This document shows, one piece after another, positions 1-6,786 of a DNA stretch of 64,000 bases; position 1 is the first letter of the stretch, and each line of letters opens with the position of its first letter. Both the position numbers and the translations under genes were made by a program. The stretch is from Candidatus Hydrogenedentota bacterium (GTDB lineage Bacteria > Hydrogenedentota > Hydrogenedentia > Hydrogenedentales > JAEUWI01), in contig JACPGE010000106.1 in assembly GCA_016182605.1 (NCBI GenBank), forward strand, positions 1 to 64,000. The letters run 5' to 3'. The notes under the pieces are model-generated. The model was not told the DNA's origin and searched no databases. It saw nothing but the letters and a program-made list of their open reading frames with translations.

Positions 1-334
1 AATCGAACCCAGAGCAAGGAAAAGACGGCCGAAAAACTACCAGCTACTAACCAAACCAAGACGGGAATTCGTCGAAACACCCCACAGAGGAAAGAAAAGG
101 GGCCTTAAGTAAGTGCCATTCGGGACTGTCCCCCGCACCGCAAGCGCGCACGGCCACGCAACCGTCGGACTCTTGTCGGCCTAGTCCTGAATCGGGGAGG
201 GCCAATGTGCACCTGGACGCAGGCTCTGGAACTGCCAAATCCTGATGGGCCAAGGGAGCGCCCGCCTTTCAATGTATTCCGGAAAAAATCCACGCTGTGG
301 TAATCTGGATGTAGATGCTATTGAAAGGTGAGTC
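1..334. other. Left-edge intergenic stretch, no gene recognised
   Basis: I see no convincing coding sequence here; short open frames on both strands lack ribosome-binding sites and have no recognisable motifs. The only structure is a short palindrome, GGGAC-T-GTCCC, near position 125, directly preceded by AAGTGCCATTC. It has the look of a REP-type element, which would fit the tyrosine transposase nearby, but a single copy cannot prove that. Confidence 0.5.
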
Positions 335-616
335 ATGATCCCACTTCACCCGCAATTCCTGCTTAAAGAGGGCAAACCACAGTTTGCGATATTGCCCTAC
401 GAGGAATACCTGCAACTTGCTGAGGCTCTCGCGCGTGCCGCAGAAAATATGCGGGTAGATCCACGTTTTGGCGGGTTTTGGGACAATCTGCCCGCCGAGG
501 AATTGGCACGGCGTCAGGGGGTCCAACCCGTTGCAGACGCCGCTGCACTGTATGGCGGGGGAGACCCTGCCGATTGGGAAGGTTTCGACGAGGCATTGGA
601 AGAGTGGCGGGGTTGA
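335..616 (+). CDS. Antitoxin-like small protein (Phd/YefM-type N-terminus), 93 aa
   Basis: This small acidic protein begins with a stretch (HPQFLLKEGKPQFAILPYEEY, residues 4-24) typical of prevent-host-death-type antitoxins that bind DNA and neutralise a toxin. The ATG at 335 follows a GAAAGGTGAG ribosome-binding site. The rest is acidic and probably disordered. No toxin gene follows: the stop codon is immediately succeeded by the REP hairpin of the neighbouring transposase unit, so any partner may have been separated or lost. Family assignment rests on the N-terminal pattern only and it could be a solitary antitoxin-like protein. Confidence 0.6.
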   Translation: MIPLHPQFLLKEGKPQFAILPYEEYLQLAEALARAAENMRVDPRFGGFWDNLPAEELARRQGVQPVADAAALYGGGDPADWEGFDEALEEWRG

Positions 617-643
617 TCAAAAGGAGTTCGGGCGTCCCGCCCG
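617..643. repeat. REP-like hairpin, left copy
   Basis: A 27-base element whose core CGGGCG-TCC-CGCCCG can fold into a 6-bp stem with a 3-base loop, with a side block AAAAGGAGTT. It is the inverted copy, with a single mismatch, of 1361-1387. The two copies bracket the tyrosine transposase, which is how RAYT genes are usually placed relative to their cognate REP elements. It starts one base after the stop codon of the preceding gene. Confidence 0.8.
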
Positions 644-686
644 CGATTCAAAGCTCCAACCCCCCTGCGCGAGATGCACAAGCTCC

Positions 687-1310
687 ATGAACGGCCCATT
701 CTTCAACCCATTCGAAGAGATCGATCATCATAGGCGAAACCTGCCCCATTGGCAGCAGGGCGAAACGTGGCAGTTCGTCACGTGGCGGCTGGCCGATTCA
801 CTGCCACAAACCAAGCTGGAGGAATGGAGGTCTGAAAAAGAAGCCTGGCTGAAACGTCATCCCCGGCCTTGGGACGACGCAGTGGAGCTGGATTATCATC
901 GAACCTTCAGTGCGCGCGTAGATGAATGGCTTGATGCAGGGCACGGAGCGTGCGTGTTGAAACAACCGGCATGCGCTGAAGTGGTCGCCGGTGCACTACG
1001 GCATTTCGACGGGGTGCGTTATAGCATGGGTGCCTTTGTTGTGATGCCAAATCATGTGCATGTCTTGTTCCGTCCGGGGCCTGACCAGGACCTGGCGGAT
1101 ATCCTGCATAGCTGGAAGAGCTATTCGGCCAAAACGATAAATAAAGCGATCGGTAAAACCGGTACGCTTTGGCAGGAAGAATACTGGGATCGGATGATAC
1201 GAAACGAAGCGCATCTGGCCGCCTGCCTGCAATATATCGAGGACAATCCCCGAAGGGCAGATCTATCCATCGGGGAATTCATACTTGAAAATCGTCTCCA
1301 TGACGAATAG
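687..1310 (+). CDS. REP-associated tyrosine transposase (RAYT, Y1/IS200-like)
   Basis: A single-stranded-DNA HUH nuclease of the TnpA-REP family, which acts on REP hairpins and is usually domesticated rather than part of a full insertion sequence. The 207-residue protein has the HUH motif MPNHVHVLF (His123, His125). The probable nucleophile is Tyr183 in LQYIEDNP, which aligns with Tyr115 of E. coli RayT (DYIYINP). The block LWQEEYWDRMIRNE is also characteristic. The ATG at 687 fits the family start (MNGPFFNPFEEIDHHRRNLP); upstream codons in frame run through the REP element and look non-coding. Length and motifs appear complete, so the enzyme is probably intact. Confidence 0.93.
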   Translation: MNGPFFNPFEEIDHHRRNLPHWQQGETWQFVTWRLADSLPQTKLEEWRSEKEAWLKRHPRPWDDAVELDYHRTFSARVDEWLDAGHGACVLKQPACAEVVAGALRHFDGVRYSMGAFVVMPNHVHVLFRPGPDQDLADILHSWKSYSAKTINKAIGKTGTLWQEEYWDRMIRNEAHLAACLQYIEDNPRRADLSIGEFILENRLHDE

Positions 1311-1360
1311 ACGCAAATCGTGCAGCTCCTCGAAAAGTGGCACTCCAATGGGGTGGCCAA

Positions 1361-1387
1361 CGGGCGGGACGCCCGGACTCCTTTTGA
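1361..1387. repeat. REP-like hairpin, right copy (inverted)
   Basis: The sequence CGGGCGGGACGCCCG followed by GACTCCTTTTGA is the reverse complement of 617-643 apart from one base. The core forms a 6-bp stem with a 3-base loop. It lies 50 bases downstream of the transposase stop and is fused directly to the remains of a DUF2283 gene, so it marks the insertion or rearrangement boundary. Confidence 0.8.
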
Positions 1388-1575
1388 ACGAGGAACCGGG
1401 CGTGGTGCTGGATTACGACGCGCACGACCATGTTGTGGGTGTGGAAATGTTGCAGCTTTCCAGGCGATCGCCGAAGGCAGATTTGCAGCGCCTGCTCTTT
1501 GAGACCTTGTCAACGCCCCCATCTAGCGAAGCCGTCGTGCGTGAAACGCCTCCGCCTTACGGTAGCGCCGGATAA
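1388..1575 (+). pseudogene. DUF2283 gene remnant lacking its 5' end
   Basis: In frame immediately after the right REP copy, the translation NEEPGVVLDYDAHDHVVGVE continues as MLQLSRRSPKADLQRLL. This is the second half of a DUF2283 domain, a short protein usually found beside toxin-antitoxin-like genes. The normal start and the usual first strand (a YDPEADALYIRL-like segment) are absent, replaced by the REP sequence, so no native start codon is available. The stop codon at 1573-1575 overlaps the end of the convergent hydrolase gene. The best reading is a gene truncated by insertion of, or recombination at, the REP element. Confidence 0.7.
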
Positions 1576-3833
1576 CCCAACTGCTTCTGCAGAAACGCGA
1601 AGGTCCCCACGCCATTGATCGTGTGGGGGCCGTTGAAGAACTCGAGTTCGGTCTTATCGGCATGGCCGAGCTTCGTGTAGGTGTAGCGCGTGCGGGCGTA
1701 TTCGTAGGCCACCTGGGTGTCCGGCGCGACGCCGTCGTCGTGGCCGCGCTCGACCATGAAGGGACGGGGGGCCATGAGCCAGCTCATCTCGGCGTAGTTA
1801 AAGGTGTTGCCGAGGTTGAACTCGAACATCTCGTATTCGCCGGTGAAGACGTAGCTGTACGCGCTCTTGGTGGAGCAGTTCTTCCAGATCCATTCGTTGA
1901 AGTCGCCGGAGCAGATGCTCAGGCAGTAGCCGGGAAGGATCGCGGGGACGCGCATCGCCGTCTTGCCGCCGTAGCTGAGTCCATAGAAGGCCATGCGCGC
2001 GGGATCCACGTTGGGCTGGGTCTTGAGCCATTCGAGGATGCGCTCGTGCTGGCGCACGATGAAACTGAACAGCGATAGCTTCAGCGGGTTCGCCTTGCGC
2101 TGGAGCACGCGGAAGTCGTCTTTGCCGATATACGGGTTCTGGGGCGCAAACGTGATGTAGCCCAGCTCGGCGAGCCGGTAGCCGAAGCTGTGGTAGTAGT
2201 GGCTGTCGATGGTGGGGTCGGAGACTTCGGCGGGCCGCCCCTCCAGGCCGTGCTGGCAGACGATCACGGGACGGCGCTCCTCCGGCGCGATGTTCTTTGG
2301 AACGAGCAACAGGCCATAGGCGAAGACCGTGTCGTAAACCGGAAGTTTCACGTGGTAGCCCACGACCGTTTCGGTCTCGAAGGCGGGCGCGGTGAAGGCA
2401 AGCACGGCTTCGGTGGCCGGGGGCAACGCGCCGATGGCCTCTTCATGGAAACGCTGGCGGTACACGGCCTGTGCAGGCGCGAAGGTCTCCAGCGACGTCA
2501 TGTCCGCCTCTTTCCAATAGTCCGCGCGGCGCGTGGCTGCCCCTTCGAGCAAGGCCTGCGTATAGTCCACCGCCTGCTGCACCTGGCGCTGCATGCGCGC
2601 GTTCGGATCCTCCAGCGTTCCGGTGACCTGCAGCACCGTGGCGGGCGCGGTGGGCACGGTGTTGCCCATCGCCGTCAACAGCGCCGTGAGACTCTCCTGG
2701 GCGCCGCGCGCGGCGGGCGCAAAGAATTGGAGCGCGGCAAGGTGGGCCCCGGCGATGGATTGGGCCCGCACAAATTCGGCCTGCACGGCGGGCAGGTCGA
2801 GGGGCGCGATGCGTCCGGGCGCAGCGCCACTGCGGCCTTCGGTCTGGGGCGGTCCGTCGATGCGGGGTGTCTCGACGGCTTCCACGATAAGGGTGCGCGG
2901 GAGAACGAGGCGGGCGATCTCCGCATCGCCGAAAACGCGGAGGAGATCCCACACGTTGCGGTAGATGGGCTCCTGCCAGAGGCCCTCGCGCGGGCCGAAA
3001 TAACCCGAGACCACCGTGGCGGCAACGTTTTCGTTCAGAGCAGCCGTGTAGAAGGCGATCAGGCCACCTTCGCCATAGCCATAGAGGCCCACCGGCCCAA
3101 TGCCCTGCGCGGCAGACCACTCAACGAGCGCTTCGATCTTTTGCACTTCGAGCCCGATGATGTGGTGGCCCAGTTCATAGGCGGGACGGTAAACAAACTC
3201 ACGGTGCGGCTGGTTCGTGTAGCGCACGGCGGGATCGCCAGACCAGGTGTCCGCGCGGTTGAGGAGCACGGGCACCACCACGCGGTAACCCTGTTCCGCA
3301 AGGATGCGCGCGGTCTGCTGCTCCGGCGCAAGCGGACTGTTCACGCCGGCCCAGGCTTCGGGCACCTCGTCGCAATCGGGCAGCACGATGATCGTGCCGC
3401 GCGCCGGTGCGACCGGCTCAAGCAAAAGCCCTTCGCCATAGACATTGCGGAATACGGGCCAGCGCATGGCATAGACCTTCAACGTTTCGGACTGGGCGAT
3501 CAGCGCGGTCCCATTAAAGGGCGCGGGCGCCTCCACCGTGGCAGGCAGGCGCGGGTCATTCGCCCCGATGATGGTGCGCAGGTGGGCGCGCTTCGCCGCG
3601 TGCGCCGCCACGTCGGTCACGTCGAAGGCCCAATGGTTGCCGCGCGCATTGCGGGCCGTCTCCGTCTCGCGGGTGAGCCAGGTGTTGATGCCGGCAACCA
3701 TTTCCACGGCGAAATCGGTGGAGGCGTCGAGGGCCTCGGTGCCGGGCAGGGGCCCCTGGGCGGACGCGGTTGCGGCCAGGACGCAGCACGCCAAAGCCAT
3801 TCGGGCGATCCATACAATCGGCATGCGCACCAT
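1557..3833 (-). CDS. Secreted tandem alpha/beta hydrolase, dienelactone-hydrolase/acetyl-esterase-like
   Basis: This 758-residue protein starts with a signal peptide (ARMALACCVLAATASAQ) and has two alpha/beta-hydrolase halves. The C-terminal half (about 480-758) has a credible triad: Ser620 in GLSYGG, an Asp in GHDDGVAPD (699-700) and His737 in GPHTING. It resembles dienelactone-hydrolase or acetyl-xylan-esterase-type proteins of polysaccharide degraders. The N-terminal half (about 110-330) keeps the fold pattern, but the elbow reads YGYGEGG, with Gly254 where the nucleophile Ser should be, so it is probably catalytically dead. The ATG at 3833 follows GGAGG with 6-base spacing; an internal ATG nine bases later is possible. 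The substrate is unknown. Confidence 0.82.
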   Translation of the reverse strand: MVRMPIVWIARMALACCVLAATASAQGPLPGTEALDASTDFAVEMVAGINTWLTRETETARNARGNHWAFDVTDVAAHAAKRAHLRTIIGANDPRLPATVEAPAPFNGTALIAQSETLKVYAMRWPVFRNVYGEGLLLEPVAPARGTIIVLPDCDEVPEAWAGVNSPLAPEQQTARILAEQGYRVVVPVLLNRADTWSGDPAVRYTNQPHREFVYRPAYELGHHIIGLEVQKIEALVEWSAAQGIGPVGLYGYGEGGLIAFYTAALNENVAATVVSGYFGPREGLWQEPIYRNVWDLLRVFGDAEIARLVLPRTLIVEAVETPRIDGPPQTEGRSGAAPGRIAPLDLPAVQAEFVRAQSIAGAHLAALQFFAPAARGAQESLTALLTAMGNTVPTAPATVLQVTGTLEDPNARMQRQVQQAVDYTQALLEGAATRRADYWKEADMTSLETFAPAQAVYRQRFHEEAIGALPPATEAVLAFTAPAFETETVVGYHVKLPVYDTVFAYGLLLVPKNIAPEERRPVIVCQHGLEGRPAEVSDPTIDSHYYHSFGYRLAELGYITFAPQNPYIGKDDFRVLQRKANPLKLSLFSFIVRQHERILEWLKTQPNVDPARMAFYGLSYGGKTAMRVPAILPGYCLSICSGDFNEWIWKNCSTKSAYSYVFTGEYEMFEFNLGNTFNYAEMSWLMAPRPFMVERGHDDGVAPDTQVAYEYARTRYTYTKLGHADKTELEFFNGPHTINGVGTFAFLQKQLGYPALP

Positions 3834-3867
3834 CCTGATCCTCCTCACCGGTTCGCCGCACAGACAC

Positions 3868-3896
3868 AAAAAAGGCCGGGCCACGGGACCCAGCCT
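3868..3896 (-). terminator. Intrinsic terminator after the DUF1080 lipoprotein gene
   Basis: Read on the minus strand, AGGCTGGG and CCCGGCCT pair over 8 bp (one G-T) around an 8-base loop and are followed directly by TTTTTT. It lies 25 bases beyond the stop codon of the DUF1080 gene and upstream of the hydrolase gene, so the two co-directional genes are probably not one simple operon, or are linked only by read-through. Confidence 0.8.
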
Positions 3897-3921
3897 ATCA
3901 TGCCTTGTATGGGGGTCAAAC

Positions 3922-5220
3922 TCAAAGCGGCTTGAGGCGAATGTTCCGGAAGGAGACCTGGCAGTCGTGATCCTGAAGTCCGATGAAGCCCCGGCGCAGC
4001 CGGTATCGCAACTCCTCGTTCTCATCCAGATTGATGTCCTGGACAACTTGTCCGTTGAGCACGGCCTTCATGTGGGATCCCTGCAGGGCAATCTCCACGG
4101 CGTTCCATTCGCCGGCGGGGCGGCCCGCGTTCACCTTCGGGGCCACCTGCACATAGATCGCGCCGGTCTGGTTGTCCCCGGGAGGCATGCCGTAATCGCC
4201 GCGAATCTGAAACTCCATGCCGATCTTCGACTGGCGCGCCGTGCGCGGGGCGCGCAGATAAATGCCGCTGTTGCCGTCCTGCGCAATCTTGAACTCCAGG
4301 CGCAACACGAAGTCGCTGTAGCGGTCGTGGCTGAGGAGGCCGTCGCCCCCTTCTTCCACCCATTCGATCTCACCGGCCTCAGTTACCCTGAAACCATTCT
4401 TGTTTTCGCCGTAGTAGCGCCAGCCATCCAGGTTCTTGCCGTTGAAGAGCGCGATGAAGCCCTCCGCCTGTTCCTCCGCGCTGAGCACACTGTTGTCCGG
4501 GGTCCACGGCGCCCGCTCTTCGGGCGTCTTCATGGCCTCCTCCAGGGCGAGGTAGTCGCCATCAAAGCCGGGCAAGAGGAAATGGATGTTGTCCTGACGG
4601 AGTTCTGGAATGGCGCCCCACACGAAATCCGAAACGGACGCGCCCGAAGCGCTCTGCACGAGGCGCAAATCGCCCCCCGCAGGGGCCACCACGATCCGTC
4701 CGGGCGCGTGGTGTTTGAAGGTGGCCGCGAGCGCTTCGGCGCCGGTGCCGTCGATGAGGTAAACCGCCTTGCCGATTCCCCGCAGGGCCTTGGCCGCAGT
4801 GACCACGGCCGTCTCGCGGAGCGCCGCATCAGAGAGGCCACCCAGCACATTTACAATGGCGCCCATGCGCTGCCCCTGGGTGCGATCCGCGACAATGCGC
4901 ACGGTTTCCACAGCGGCGGGGTCGAGGGCGGTGCAGTCTGTGTTCCAGCCGGCGAGGTCGAAGGCCACCGTATTGCCGCCACTTTCCGCTATGCGCGCCA
5001 GAGCCGGCACCATGATGGAAAAAGCGCCGCCAGACCTGCCCAAGTCCTGCACATACTGGGCCTGCATGGTCCAGGGGTCGTCATTGCGGTAGAGCAGGCC
5101 CTGCTCCATGCGGAAGAAGTCTTTCTTTTCCTCGTTTCCGGGCAGGGTGGCACAGGCCGGGAGAAGCGCGGTGGCCACGAGGGCACACAGGAACGCGCAG
5201 CGGAGAGGCGTTGGGTTCAT
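3922..5220 (-). CDS. Lipoprotein with C-terminal DUF1080 (3-keto-disaccharide hydrolase-like) domain
   Basis: This 432-residue protein has a lipoprotein signal peptide ending LLPAC (Cys23). Residues about 35-240 form a Rossmann-like or amidohydrolase-like region with no clear catalytic motif. From about 250 comes a DUF1080 jelly-roll: FIALFNGKNLDGWRYYG, GDGLLSHDRYSDFVLRLEFK, GNSGIYLRAP and the terminal VSFRNIRLKPL. DUF1080 proteins are abundant in polysaccharide-degrading planctomycete-type bacteria and some hydrolyse 3-keto-glycosides. The ATG at 5220 is set by the signal peptide, with AGAAGG upstream. It probably acts on carbohydrate at the outer or periplasmic surface; the exact substrate cannot be read from the sequence. 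Confidence 0.85.
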   Translation of the reverse strand: MNPTPLRCAFLCALVATALLPACATLPGNEEKKDFFRMEQGLLYRNDDPWTMQAQYVQDLGRSGGAFSIMVPALARIAESGGNTVAFDLAGWNTDCTALDPAAVETVRIVADRTQGQRMGAIVNVLGGLSDAALRETAVVTAAKALRGIGKAVYLIDGTGAEALAATFKHHAPGRIVVAPAGGDLRLVQSASGASVSDFVWGAIPELRQDNIHFLLPGFDGDYLALEEAMKTPEERAPWTPDNSVLSAEEQAEGFIALFNGKNLDGWRYYGENKNGFRVTEAGEIEWVEEGGDGLLSHDRYSDFVLRLEFKIAQDGNSGIYLRAPRTARQSKIGMEFQIRGDYGMPPGDNQTGAIYVQVAPKVNAGRPAGEWNAVEIALQGSHMKAVLNGQVVQDINLDENEELRYRLRRGFIGLQDHDCQVSFRNIRLKPL

Positions 5221-5457
5221 GGTCGGAATTCCTTCTGTCCGGTGGCGACGCACACGGGCCAAAGCCCGGCGGAATGAAGGTGTTATTATGCGGTCCAATG
5301 CCGCGCGTTTCTAGTTTTTCCCGGGCCGTGGACCCCGCGCGGCTGTCCTTCTCCGGGGCACACACGGTAGAATAACTTCCCCCTCCCGAGAGTATTCTGG
5401 ATGGGGGAGCTTTTGTTTGACGAAGCGCATGCCGGAACGACCCGGCGGAGGGTGTAC

Positions 5458-6783
5458 ATGATTGCCTTTGCCTGGCTGATCCTGGGCCTGGTGGTATTGA
5501 CCGCCGGCGCCGAAGTGACGGTCCGGGGCGCTTCGCGGCTCGCCTTGCTCGCGGGTCTGTCGCCCCTCGTTATCGGCCTGACGGTCGTGGCCTTTGGCAC
5601 CAGCAGCCCCGAGATGGCCGTGGGTGTCCGCTCGGTGCTTGCGGGTCAATCCGACCTCGTCGTCGGCAATGCCGTGGGCAGCAATATCTTCAATACCCTG
5701 TTCATACTGGGCATTTCCGCCCTCATCGCACCGCTCCTCGTCTCCGCGCAGCTCATCCGTCTGGACGTCCCGGCCATGATCGGTGCGGCCTTGCTGGCGC
5801 TGCTCGCCGCGCTCGATGGCACACTTTCGTTCTGGGAAGGGGCACTGGGAATCGCCCTCCTCGCAGGCTACACCGTCTTTACCGTGCGCACGGGCAAGCT
5901 GGAGCAAGCGCCAGAATCCCCAGTGGCCGTGGCGCGCGGCGGCCGGGCCTGGGCGGCCTCGCTGTTGACGCTGTTTGCCGGGCTGGTCCTGCTGACCCTG
6001 GGCTCGGACTGGCTCGTCTACGGTGCCACCGTGCTCGCGCGAATGGCGGGCGTGAGCGAACTCATCATCGGCCTGACGATCGTCGCAATCGGCACCAGCC
6101 TCCCAGAAGTGGCAACCTCCGTAATGGCGACAATCCGGGGGGAGCGGGACATCGCGGTGGGGAATGTGGTGGGGAGCAATACCTTTAACATGCTCGGCGT
6201 CCTGGGTTTCAGCGCCCTCGTTTCGGGGGGAAGCATCGCCGTCCCGCCCGACGCGCTGGCTTTCGATTTCCCCGTCATGTTCACCGTGTCGCTTCTGTGT
6301 CTTCCCATTTTTGTGACGGGCGCCATCATCTCGCGCTTCGAAGGGGGCCTCTTTCTCTGCTACTACCTGATCTACATGGCGGTGCTCTTCATCAACACGA
6401 TGAACCCCACCTGGCTGCCGTCACCCGGACTCATGGCGGGCTATCTCCTGGTCCCCGCCGCCATCATCCTCTTTGTCGATTCCCTCTGGAGTTCAGGGAA
6501 AGGGATACGCGCCATGGAGCAGGTATTGTGGGAAAGCCTCGATCAATCCTTTCGTCAGGTGATCAAGCATACCCGCCGCGTGGTCGTCGTGATTACCGGA
6601 TTCACCGTCCTCTTCGTGGGCATCGCCATGCTCGTGCTGCCGGGCCCCGCCTTCGTCGTCATTCCCTTCGGGCTCTTTCTGCTTGGCACGGAATTCGTCT
6701 GGGCAAAGCGATTGCTCGAACGCGTGCACAACCAATTGAAATCCGCCGCTGCTGCTGCCCGGGATTGGTCCACAAAGGAATAG
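5458..6783 (+). CDS. Sodium/calcium antiporter (CaCA, YrbG-like) fused to a PGPGW membrane domain
   Basis: The first ~325 of 441 residues are a K+-dependent Na+/Ca2+ exchanger-type protein with two internally repeated halves. Each carries an alpha-repeat: VVAFGTSSPEMAV with GNAVGSNIFN, and IVAIGTSLPEVATS with GNVVGSNTFN. The acidic residues in GTSxPE are the ion-binding positions of the family. The C-terminal ~100 residues are a separate unit ending in LVLPGPAFVVIPFGLFLLG, the signature of the PGPGW putative transmembrane family, which is normally encoded alone. The ATG at 5458 follows GGAGG with 6-base spacing. It ends three bases before the convergent serine-hydrolase gene. Confidence 0.88.
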   Translation: MIAFAWLILGLVVLTAGAEVTVRGASRLALLAGLSPLVIGLTVVAFGTSSPEMAVGVRSVLAGQSDLVVGNAVGSNIFNTLFILGISALIAPLLVSAQLIRLDVPAMIGAALLALLAALDGTLSFWEGALGIALLAGYTVFTVRTGKLEQAPESPVAVARGGRAWAASLLTLFAGLVLLTLGSDWLVYGATVLARMAGVSELIIGLTIVAIGTSLPEVATSVMATIRGERDIAVGNVVGSNTFNMLGVLGFSALVSGGSIAVPPDALAFDFPVMFTVSLLCLPIFVTGAIISRFEGGLFLCYYLIYMAVLFINTMNPTWLPSPGLMAGYLLVPAAIILFVDSLWSSGKGIRAMEQVLWESLDQSFRQVIKHTRRVVVVITGFTVLFVGIAMLVLPGPAFVVIPFGLFLLGTEFVWAKRLLERVHNQLKSAAAAARDWSTKE

Positions 6784-6786
6784 GCC

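Noticed and set aside
47-293. Short minus-strand frames at the left edge
   Set aside because: No ribosome-binding site, no conserved motif, and they run through the GGGAC palindrome.
335-1310. A complete toxin-antitoxin pair at the left edge
   Set aside because: Only an antitoxin-like gene is present; the downstream gene is the RAYT transposase, not a toxin.
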